From Pseudomonas orientalis (GTDB taxonomy: Bacteria; Pseudomonadota; Gammaproteobacteria; Pseudomonadales; Pseudomonadaceae), in the NCBI RefSeq assembly GCF_022807995.1, contig NZ_CP094351.1:3627001-3691000 (forward strand): a stretch of 64,000 bases of DNA, in the 5' to 3' direction. Below the pieces are notes generated by a model. The model was not told the DNA's origin and did no database searches. It saw nothing but the letters and a program-made list of their open reading frames with translations. The translations under genes and the position numbers were made by a program. Of the stretch, positions 43,071 through 51,500 are shown piece by piece. The number at the start of each line of letters is the position of its first letter. Position 1 is the first letter of the stretch.

Positions 43071-43739
43071 TCAGCGCGGCTCCATCGGTACGACGCGGCC
43101 GTGGTGCAGCACGACCTGATGATCCAGGCGTGCGGCCAGGCGCGGGCTGTGCGTGACCATCAACAGGCTGGTGGGACTGTCGCGCAGCAGGTCGAGCAGC
43201 AGTTGCAGCACCTCGTCGCTGGTGGTTTCGTCAAGATTGCCGGTGGGTTCATCGGCCAACAGCAAGCCGGGGCGGGACGCCAGGGCGCGCCCCACCGCCA
43301 CCCGCTGTTGCTGGCCGCCGGAGAGCTGTTCCGGGTAACGCTTGAGCAAGTCGCCCAGCCCCAGGCGCTCCACCAGTTGTGCCTGCCACTGCGCGTCGAA
43401 ACGCCCGGCCAGGCGCGCCTGGAACGCCAGGTTGTCCTCCACACGCAAACTGCCGATCAGATTGAACTGCTGGAATACCAGGCCGATTTCGGTGCGCCGC
43501 CACTGGGCCAGTTGCCCTTCGTTGAGACGATCGAGACGCTGGTCGCCGATCAGAATGCTGCCGCCATCCACGCGGTCCAGCCCGGCCACCAGGTGCAGCA
43601 AGGTGCTTTTGCCGCTGCCCGACTCGCCCATCAGCGCCAGGCTGCTGCGCGCGCCCAGGTGCAGGTCGACACCCGCCAGGACGGTCAACGGGCCCTGGGG
43701 GGTGGCGTAATTTTTAACAACACCTTGTACCTGCAACAT
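43071..43739 (-). CDS. ABC transporter ATP-binding protein (LolD/AttE type)
   Basis: This 222-residue ATPase has Walker A GESGSGKST, the signature LSGGQQQRVAVGRAL, Walker B LLLADEPTGNLDE and the H-loop MVTHSPRLAARL, typical of the LolD/MacB group. The start at 43739 (MLQVQGVVKNYATP) is a normal beginning for this family; a longer in-frame extension upstream is unlikely. It is the first gene of the three-gene operon. Confidence 0.9.
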   Translation of the reverse strand: MLQVQGVVKNYATPQGPLTVLAGVDLHLGARSSLALMGESGSGKSTLLHLVAGLDRVDGGSILIGDQRLDRLNEGQLAQWRRTEIGLVFQQFNLIGSLRVEDNLAFQARLAGRFDAQWQAQLVERLGLGDLLKRYPEQLSGGQQQRVAVGRALASRPGLLLADEPTGNLDETTSDEVLQLLLDLLRDSPTSLLMVTHSPRLAARLDHQVVLHHGRVVPMEPR

Positions 43740-44030
43740 ATGAACGCTCGGATCAATGACTGCAAACGAGAATAACGGCTGATGCGCGTTCCCACGCAAT
43801 TTTTTCACATTGATTTCACCGCTTGCCCACCCCGGACACTTTAAATTCCCCACCCAGGCAGCATTAACCGCCAACTTTTAAGTTACCCCAAACGGTATTT
43901 CTTAATATCCACATGTTCAGCTGAAAGACAGCAGCCGTGTGACAGGCTTTTGCTCCACCAGGAACATCTGCCGTATGAGTTGCGCCGGTCTTTTAACTAC
44001 AAACAATTATTTGTGCCAAGGGTGAACAGC

Positions 44031-44696
44031 GTGGCAGACATTACCCTGACCAAACCCCGAAGGGCCAGGTTAAAGCGCCTGAGAAAATTCCGGGTGCCTG
44101 TGGCGGGCATCATCCTATTTGCCCTGCTGTTGAACGTTTTTTTATTCTGGCCAAGATCACCGCAGGATCTGGGCGTAGGCAACCGCCTGGTCACTTCCGG
44201 AGTGCTGGCCAGTTGGCGCAACGGCGACCTGATCGTGCTGGTGCGCCATGAAGAGCGCTGTGATCGCTCGAACAACCCCTGCTACGGGCCGGTCGACGGC
44301 CTGACAGTCAATGGCACGCAACGCGCGGCCGACCTGGGCATCGCCTTTGAAACACTGGGCATGGAGCGCACCGACGTGCTCAGCAGCCCGACCACGCGCA
44401 CCGCGCAAACGTCGCTGTTCATGTTCGGCAAGACCGAGCTTTCCCCCGGCCCCCTCGCGATCTGCGGTGATGCCATGGGCGAGGAAAGCCTCAGCCATAA
44501 ACAGGCGGATCGCAACCTGATGCTGATCACCCATAGCGCCTGCATGAGTGACTTCCAGGCGTCACTCGGCTACCCCCATGCGCAGGCCGCCGAGTACGGC
44601 AGCACGCTGTTCGTGCAGGTATTGCCCGACGGCAAACTCAAAGCCCTGGGCACTATGAAAAGCCAGGAATGGGCGGCCGCGCTGAAGCAACTTTAA
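44031..44696 (+). CDS. ais: Ais/PmrG-like LPS heptose phosphatase (histidine phosphatase family)
   Basis: This 221-residue protein has a basic N-terminus, one membrane helix (VPVAGIILFALLLNVFLF) and a periplasmic histidine-phosphatase domain. The active-site motif reads LVRHEERCDRSNNPC, followed by GLTVNGTQRA and the second His in MLITHSACMSD. This closely parallels E. coli Ais, which removes phosphate from LPS heptose II and is encoded next to the arn operon. It starts at GTG 44031 with AAGGGTGA upstream, giving a better length than the frame's first ATG (43950). The arnT-like genes follow. Confidence 0.82.
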   Translation: MADITLTKPRRARLKRLRKFRVPVAGIILFALLLNVFLFWPRSPQDLGVGNRLVTSGVLASWRNGDLIVLVRHEERCDRSNNPCYGPVDGLTVNGTQRAADLGIAFETLGMERTDVLSSPTTRTAQTSLFMFGKTELSPGPLAICGDAMGEESLSHKQADRNLMLITHSACMSDFQASLGYPHAQAAEYGSTLFVQVLPDGKLKALGTMKSQEWAAALKQL

Positions 44697-44883
44697 ACAC
44701 GCTTTTTTACATATTACCGAGTCGTGCGTTCAGCAAAGCGACAGCCCGCGTCAGGCATTTTAAGTGCGCCTGTTAGTTCAGGACGCCCTAACTTTCCAAT
44801 GAATCAGTGACCCTCTTAATGCTCGATACCTTTAACTATTTAAACTTCGCGCCCGCGACTGCATGTCAGGGAGCGAGGTGATC

Positions 44884-46539
44884 ATGAGCCGATTGAAGCC
44901 CTTGCCAGTGTTGATGCTTGGCCTGGTCATTTTCCTGGTACTGCCGTTGGGCCTGCACGGTCTGTGGACGCCAGATGAAACCCGCTATGCCCAGGTCAGC
45001 CAGGAAATGTTGATGAGCGGCAACTGGGTGGCGCCCCACTTCATGGGGGTGCGTTATTTCGAGAAACCGGCCGCGGGTTATTGGCTGATTGCCCTGGGCC
45101 AGGCCGTGTTTGGCGAGAACCTGTTCGGCGTGCGTATCGCCTCTGTCCTGACCTCGGCGCTGAGTGTACTGCTGGCCTACCTGATTGCACGCCGCCTGTG
45201 GAACGATCCGCGTAAAAGCTTCGCCTGTGCGTTGTTGTATATGAGCTTTGGCCTGGTAGCCGGGCAAGCCGGGTATTCCAACCTCGATCCACAATTCACC
45301 TTCTGGGTCAACCTGAGCCTGGTCGCCCTCTGGTTTGCCCTCGACAGCGCCACGCTGCGCGCGCGTCTGAGTGCCTGGGCGGTGCTGGGGCTGGCCTGCG
45401 GCGTGGGCTTCATGACCAAGGGCTTTCTGGCGTGGCTGCTGCCGGTGCTGATCGCCTTGCCTTACATGATCTGGCAGCGCCGCGTCGGCGAGTTGCTGCG
45501 CTACGGCCCTTTGGCGATCCTGGTCGCGGTGCTGGTCTGCCTGCCATGGGCGCTGGCGATCCACGTGCGCGAACCGGATTACTGGCGTTTCTTCTTCTGG
45601 CACGAACACATCCGCCGCTTCGCCTCGGACACTGCACAGCATGCGCGGCCCTGGTGGTTTTTCCTGCCGATCATGGTGGTAGCCTGCCTGCCGTGGTCTG
45701 CTTTGTTGCCCGCCACCCTGTTCAAGGCCTGGAAACACAGACGCGAGCCGGCCGTTGCCTTTCTGGCCCTGTGGCTGTTGCTGCCCCTGGGCTTTTTCAG
45801 CCTGAGCAGCGGCAAGCTGCCGACTTACATCATGCCCTGCCTGTTGCCCCTGGCGTTGCTGATGGGCCATGCCGTGATCGATCTGCTCAACCAGCACAAA
45901 ACCCGTGCGATCTTCATCAACGGCGCGCTTAATTTCATCCTTGGCATGGCGGCCATGGTGACGCTGATTTACCTGCAGATCGCCGACCCGATCTACAGCA
46001 ACAGCCACGCCGAAATGTTCAGCCTGTCCCTGGCCTTTATCGTGCTGCTCGGCTGGATCCTGGCCAACCTGCTGCAAGCGATGCGGCCTCTGACGTTATG
46101 GGCGATGCCGGCCCTGGGTATCGGCCTGCTGGTGGCGCTGCTGCCGGCGAGCATGCCGCAGATCATTGCGGATAATGAAATGCCCGACCAGTTCGTGCTT
46201 GAGCATCTGGATGAACTGCAACAAACCCATGCCTTGCTGAGCAACGAACTGGGCTCGGCGTCGGCCCTGGCGTGGCGCCTGCGTCGGCCGCAGGTGGCCT
46301 TCTACAACACGGCGGGGGAGCTGCGCTACGGCCTGGACTACCCGGATGCGCAAGCGCGCAAGGTCACCCTGGACAGCGTGCAGTCCTGGTTGAGCGAAGC
46401 ACGCACCCAGGGTTCGGTCGGCGTGCTGATGCGCGTCAAAAGCACCAGCGAGCACCGTGAGGAAGGCCAACTGCCGCCCGGTGGCAAGCGTTACCGCAAG
46501 GGCAGCCTGGTACTGACGATTTACCCCCGACAACCTTGA
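44884..46539 (+). CDS. arnT: Lipid A 4-amino-4-deoxy-L-arabinose transferase (ArnT/GT83)
   Basis: This 551-residue glycosyltransferase has about twelve membrane helices. The family's catalytic periplasmic loop reads LWTPDETRYAQVSQEMLMSG, with the Asp/Glu pair, and is followed by the conserved RYFEKPAAGYWL. Later segments (FMTKGFLAWLLPV, FFFWHEHIRRFASDTAQHAR, SSGKLPTYIMPCLLPLALL) match E. coli ArnT closely. It should add L-Ara4N from undecaprenyl phosphate to lipid A. ATG 44884 has AGGTGAT upstream. The sugar-donor pathway (arnBCADEF) is not in the window. Confidence 0.9.
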   Translation: MSRLKPLPVLMLGLVIFLVLPLGLHGLWTPDETRYAQVSQEMLMSGNWVAPHFMGVRYFEKPAAGYWLIALGQAVFGENLFGVRIASVLTSALSVLLAYLIARRLWNDPRKSFACALLYMSFGLVAGQAGYSNLDPQFTFWVNLSLVALWFALDSATLRARLSAWAVLGLACGVGFMTKGFLAWLLPVLIALPYMIWQRRVGELLRYGPLAILVAVLVCLPWALAIHVREPDYWRFFFWHEHIRRFASDTAQHARPWWFFLPIMVVACLPWSALLPATLFKAWKHRREPAVAFLALWLLLPLGFFSLSSGKLPTYIMPCLLPLALLMGHAVIDLLNQHKTRAIFINGALNFILGMAAMVTLIYLQIADPIYSNSHAEMFSLSLAFIVLLGWILANLLQAMRPLTLWAMPALGIGLLVALLPASMPQIIADNEMPDQFVLEHLDELQQTHALLSNELGSASALAWRLRRPQVAFYNTAGELRYGLDYPDAQARKVTLDSVQSWLSEARTQGSVGVLMRVKSTSEHREEGQLPPGGKRYRKGSLVLTIYPRQP

Positions 46540-46560
46540 TCACCCTTACAGGAACAGCCC

Positions 46561-48078
46561 ATGCGCGTGTGCAAAACCGAACGCGGCGCCCTCGCTTTAT
46601 TGCTCGGTGTTTCGGCCCTGCTCCTGCTGCTGGGCCTGGGCAGTCGCGACCTGTGGGGGCCGGAAACGCGCTGGGCGAACATCGCCCTGCAGATGCTGCA
46701 AAGCGGTGACTACTTCGATCCGTATCTGAAGGGCGCGCCCTATTACGACAAACCCCTGCCCTCCTACTGGCTGATCACCGGTTTGGCCAACCTCATGGGA
46801 GGCCTGGGGCCATGGTCACTGCGCCTGTCATCGGTGATCGCGGCCTGGCTGAGCATCTGGCTGGTGTACCTGCTCGGCGAACGGCTGTTTCGCAAGGGCA
46901 CCGGGCTGATCGCCGGCTGGATGCTTGCCACCACTTTCTACTTCCTGTTCTGGGCCCGCGTGGCCACCGCCGATGTGCTGACCGTGTGCGGCGTGCTGGC
47001 GGCGGTCTGGTGGTACTGGCGCGGGCCGGACGACACCCGGCTGGGGCGCTATACCCTGTTCTTCCTGTTGCTGGCGGCAACGTCGCTGTTCAAGGGCCTG
47101 ATCGGGTTCGTGCTGCCGGGGCTGGTGCTGCTGCCGCATCTGCTCAGCCAGCAGCGCTACAAACGTCACCTTAACCCGAGGCTGGCAATGGCCCTGCTGA
47201 TCGCCGGCGCGTTCTATGCGATTCCTTTCGTACTGTCCCACCTCTACGGGGCCCCCACCTATGGCGAAAGCGGCCTGCAACTGGTGTTTCGCGAAAACGT
47301 AGTGCGTTTTTTCGACCCCTTCGACCATATGGGTCCGATCTACACCTACCTGATCTACCTGCCGGCCTACACCCTGCCATGGGCGCCGTGCTGGATACTC
47401 GGCGCGTGGCTCGCCATCCGTCACTGGCGCCGTACACCGCCCCACGTGCGCTGGCTGGTGTGGGGCCTGGGCCTGCTGTTTGTGTTCTTCACCGCCAGCG
47501 GCAGCCGACGCAGCTACTACGTATTGCCCCTGGTGCCCTTTGCCCAGCTGCTCGGCGCCTGGTGGCTGAGCGAGCGCCTGCATCAACAACCGGCCCGTTG
47601 GCCGCGCTGGCAAAAAAACTTCGGCATCGCCGCAGGCCTGCTGCTGTTGGTGCTGGGAGTGATCTACCCCTGGAGCACCGGCAACGGCGGCGTCACCCGC
47701 TTCGCCGAGGATGTGAAAGCCGAGGCGGTGAAAAGCGCACCCTGGAACCAATGGCAACTGGTGCTGGTGGAAGTGGACAACAAAGTGCCGATGTACTTGC
47801 AGAACGGCGGCAGGCCGTTCTACTACGTCAGCGAAACCCAAGACTTCCCGCGCCAGGGCGACAGCGCCGCGTTCGTGGCCTGGCTGGAGAACACCAGCGG
47901 CCAGAAGTTCGATCCGCAGCACACGATTGTGATTGCGCAGTACTCCAAAGAAGACCCGAAGCCACTGGCATTTCTGGGGGTTGACCATCAAGTGATCACG
48001 ACCCGGCCGGATAATGGCGAGCGGTTGTTTCAGAAGCGCTCGGGGGGGAGTGTGGCGTTTATTCCCGAAGGGCATTGA
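46561..48078 (+). CDS. ArnT-like membrane glycosyltransferase (second copy)
   Basis: This 505-residue protein is a diverged paralogue of the upstream arnT product. The periplasmic loop reads LWGPETRWANIALQMLQSGD with the key Glu present but the preceding Asp replaced by Pro. DKPLPSYWLITG and the rest of the membrane plan are conserved. It starts 21 nt after arnT. Its donor and acceptor may differ from Ara4N and lipid A; for example it could be another undecaprenyl-phosphate-linked sugar transferase. Confidence 0.82.
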   Translation: MRVCKTERGALALLLGVSALLLLLGLGSRDLWGPETRWANIALQMLQSGDYFDPYLKGAPYYDKPLPSYWLITGLANLMGGLGPWSLRLSSVIAAWLSIWLVYLLGERLFRKGTGLIAGWMLATTFYFLFWARVATADVLTVCGVLAAVWWYWRGPDDTRLGRYTLFFLLLAATSLFKGLIGFVLPGLVLLPHLLSQQRYKRHLNPRLAMALLIAGAFYAIPFVLSHLYGAPTYGESGLQLVFRENVVRFFDPFDHMGPIYTYLIYLPAYTLPWAPCWILGAWLAIRHWRRTPPHVRWLVWGLGLLFVFFTASGSRRSYYVLPLVPFAQLLGAWWLSERLHQQPARWPRWQKNFGIAAGLLLLVLGVIYPWSTGNGGVTRFAEDVKAEAVKSAPWNQWQLVLVEVDNKVPMYLQNGGRPFYYVSETQDFPRQGDSAAFVAWLENTSGQKFDPQHTIVIAQYSKEDPKPLAFLGVDHQVITTRPDNGERLFQKRSGGSVAFIPEGH

Positions 48079-48121
48079 GTGGAAGGGGGAAAGCCCCAAT
48101 GCCAGTCAGTTAAGGCTTTTT

Positions 48122-48236
48122 TGTAGGAGCGAGGGGGACGCCTAGTTCTTGCTCGCGAAAAACTCACAGGCACCGCGTTCATTCAGAAAGCACGCGTTAT
48201 CGTTGACGTTTTTCGCGAGCAAGCTCGCTCCTACAG
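48122..48236. repeat. Class II REPIN with a 14-nt insertion at one apex
   Basis: The left REP reads TGTAGGAGCGAG, then GGGGACGCCTAGTT, then CTTGCTCGCG, so the palindrome apex is interrupted. The right REP is normal. The flank AGTTAAGGCTTTTT upstream is shared with the copy at 58062. Confidence 0.85.
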
Positions 48237-48250
48237 ACGGCGCTTTCAAT

Positions 48251-48590
48251 GCCTGGATTCGGCGGCGGTTGAGACGCATGGCTGACGGCGCTCAATGGTG
48301 GAGAAGGCAACACCGTTAAATGTGGGAGGGGGCTTGCCCCCGATGGCGGTGGGTCAGCTGATACATCCACTGCTGACACTCCGTCATCGGGGGCAAGCCC
48401 CCTCCCACAGTGTCCGCGTTTCAGTGCCTGGATTCGGCGGAGGCGGGTGAGACGCACGGCTGACGGCGCTCAATGGTGGAGAAGGCAACACCGTTAAATG
48501 TGGGAGGGGGCTTGCCCCCGATGGCGGTGGGTCAGCTGATACATCCACTGCTGACACTCCGTCATCGGGGGCAAGCCCCCTCAGTGTGCC
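48251..48590. repeat. Tandem direct duplication containing the NRPS 3' tail and a class I REPIN
   Basis: Two copies (from 48251 and 48426, period about 175-178 nt) of one unit: GCCTGGATTCGGCGG, then AGACGCAYGGCTGACGGCGC, then GTGGAGAAGGCAACACCGTT, then a class I REPIN (48319-48409 and 48497-48581). The GCCTGGATTCGGCGG start is nearly identical to the end of the NRPS gene at 48588. The second REPIN is shortened by about 16 nt at its right end. Confidence 0.9.
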
Positions 48591-51500
48591 TAGATTCGGC
48601 GGCGGCGGTTGAGTTGGGGGATGGCGGTTTGCGCCACTTCCACCGGCGGCGCTTGCGGCACCGTGCGCGCCGCCAGTTGCGCCAATGTGGGTTGGCTGAA
48701 CAACGTCCGCGCATCCACCTCCAGCCCGGCCTTGCGCAAGCGGGCCACCAGGTTGACCGCCAGCAACGAATGCCCGCCCAGTTCAAAGAAGTGGTCGTGC
48801 CGCCCTACCCGCTCCAGCTTCAGCACCTGCGCCCAGATCGTGGCCATCAGGGTTTCCACCTCGCCCTGAGGCGCTTCATAGGCGCGGCTGACCACCGCTT
48901 CCAGCCCCGGCTCCGGCAAGGCCTTGCGGTCAAGTTTGCCGGCGGGGTTGAGCGGCAGGCTATCGAGTTGCACAAAGGCGGCCGGCACCATGTATTCAGG
49001 TAGCTGTTCGAGCACATGGGCGCGCAACGACTCCAGATTCGGGGCCTGTTCGCGCAGGGTGAAATAGGCCACCAGGCGCTCGCCGCGAATCAGCACCGCC
49101 ACGTCACGCAAGGCAGGATGTGCCGCCAGGCGCGCTTCGATTTCGCCCAGCTCCAGGCGCACGCCGCGCAGTTTGACCTGGAAGTCATTACGCCCGAGGA
49201 ACGCCAGGTTGCCGTCCGGCAGATAGCGCACCAGGTCGCCGGTGCGATACAACCGGTCGCCGGCGACGAAGGGGCTGTCGATGAAGCGTTCGGCGGTCAT
49301 CTGCGGCAGGCCCAGGTAGCCACGGGCGACACCGACGCCGCCAATGTGCAGTTGGCCGCTGATGCCCATCGGCACCGGTCTGTCGTGATCATCCAGTACA
49401 TACAGGCGGGTGTTGTCGATTGCCCGGCCGATCGGCAGTTGCAGCACGGGCACCGGCGCGCCCGGTTCCAGGGTCCAGGCGCTGCTGTCCACCGTGGCTT
49501 CGGTGGGCCCATACACGTTATGCAAGCGCACGCCAGGCAAGCGCGCCTGCACCCCGCGCGCCAGGGCCTCGGTCAGCTCGCCACCGCCGCACAGCACATC
49601 GGTCAGGCTGGTGCACAGGGCTGACTCCTCCAATTCAAGAAACTGCTGCAACATCGCCGGCACGAACTTGATCACGCTGATGTGCTGCTCGCGAATTACC
49701 TGCGCCAGGTACGCCGGCTCGCGATGCCCGTCGGGCCGCGCCAGCACCAGGCGCATGCCCTGGGTCAGCGGCCAGAAAAGCTCCCACACCGAGCCGTCAA
49801 AGCTGAACGGCGCGCGTTGCAGCAAGGCGCCCCCGGGTACCTGCGGACACAACCGGGCGCCCCAATGCATGAGGTTGCCCAGGCCGCGATGCTCGATCAT
49901 CACGCCCTTGGGGGTGCCGGTGGAGCCGGAGGTGTACATCACGTAGGCCAGGTGGTCGACCGTCAAATCCGGCACCACGGGGTTGTCGGTAGGCGCCTGA
50001 TGCCAGGTGCAGCGGTCGAAATCGATCACCGGCACCGCCACGTCTTGCACACACTCACGGGTCGCGGCCTGGAGCAGCAGCGCCACCGGCTGGCTGTCTT
50101 GCAGCATGTAGGCCAGGCGTTCGCAGGGGTAGCCAGGGTCCAACGGCACATAAGCGCCGCCGGCCTTGAGAATCCCCAGCAAGCCCACCACCAGGTCCAG
50201 CCCGCGCTCGACGCACAGCGCCACCCGCGAATCCGGCTTTACACCCTGTTCGCGCAGGTGGAAGGCCAACTGATTGGCGCGCCGATTGAGTTCGCCATAG
50301 GTCAGTTGCTGCGTGCCTGCCTGCACCGCGACGGCCTCCGGCAGTTGACGCGCCTGGGCCTCGAACAGCGCCTGCACGGTGAGGGTGTCGGGATAGGCGG
50401 TGGCGGTGGCGTTGAAGTCCACCAGCAGTTTTTGCAACTCACTGGAGGGCAGCACCTGCACATCGTGCACCGGGGTGGCCGGCGCCTGTTCAAGCGCCTC
50501 GACCAGTCCATTGAGCGCCGCATCGAGGTAACCCAGCACGCGCTCGGCCCCCACCGTGCGTGGCGCCTTGGCCTTGAGCCGAAAGCCGCTGGCGATGTCA
50601 TCTACCGTGAGCATCAGCGGATAGCTGAGAATGTCCTCGCTGCTGAGCAAGGCGATGCCCGGCACCAGGTTCAACCTCGGCTCGGCGCTGGTGTGACGGT
50701 AATTGAGCAGGCTGTTGAACAGCGGCGCGGCGCTGCTGCAGCGTTGGGCCAGGGCCAACGAGGCTTGCTCATGCGCGAGCAAGGCGCTCAGTTGCTGGTG
50801 GGTGTCGGTCAATGCGTCCACCACGCTTTGCCCGGCCAGGCGCACGCGCAGCGGCAAGGTGTTGATGAACATGCCCAGGGCGCGGTCCGCACCCTCGCCC
50901 GCTTGCAGGCGACCGAGCAACACCGTGCCGAACACCACGTCTTCGCGGCTGGCCACGCGGCTGAGCACCTGCGCCCAGGCCAAGTGGAACAGGCTGGCGG
51001 CGCTGACCCCGACAGCGCGTGCCTGGGCACGTAGCCGTTGGTTGAGCGACGCGTCGACCGCCTGTACGCATTCTTCGATTTCAGTCCGGTCTGCCTGGCG
51101 CTCCTGCAAGCCAAAGGCCAGGGTCGGTTCATCCACATCCGCCAGGCGCTCACGAAAGAACGCCTCATGGGCCGCTTGCCGCTGCGCTGAACGGGTCTGC
51201 GCGACCACATTGCGGTACGGCACCGGCACCGGCAACTGCGCGTGTTGACCAAGCAGATGGGCGCGAATTTCATCTATTAGCACGGTGGTCGAGGTGGCGT
51301 CGTTGACCAGGTGGTGGAAGCGCAGCCTGGCCACCCAGCGCTGGTGGTGCGGTTCTTCGGCGTAGTCCAGGGCCATCAGCGGCGCGTGGCGCAGGTCCAG
51401 CGGCTGGGCGGGGTCACGCAACGGTTCGAGCGGCAATTGCGCGTGCCGCCACACCACCTGCATCGGCTGTTCAAGGGCATCCCACACCAGGCTGGTGCGC

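Noticed and set aside
43862..43905. Possible PmrA box upstream of the ais-like gene (CATTAA, TTTAAG and CTTAAT half-sites)
   Set aside because: The spacing between half-sites does not fit the known N5 spacing, and AT-rich half-sites of this kind occur by chance in this short AT-rich patch.
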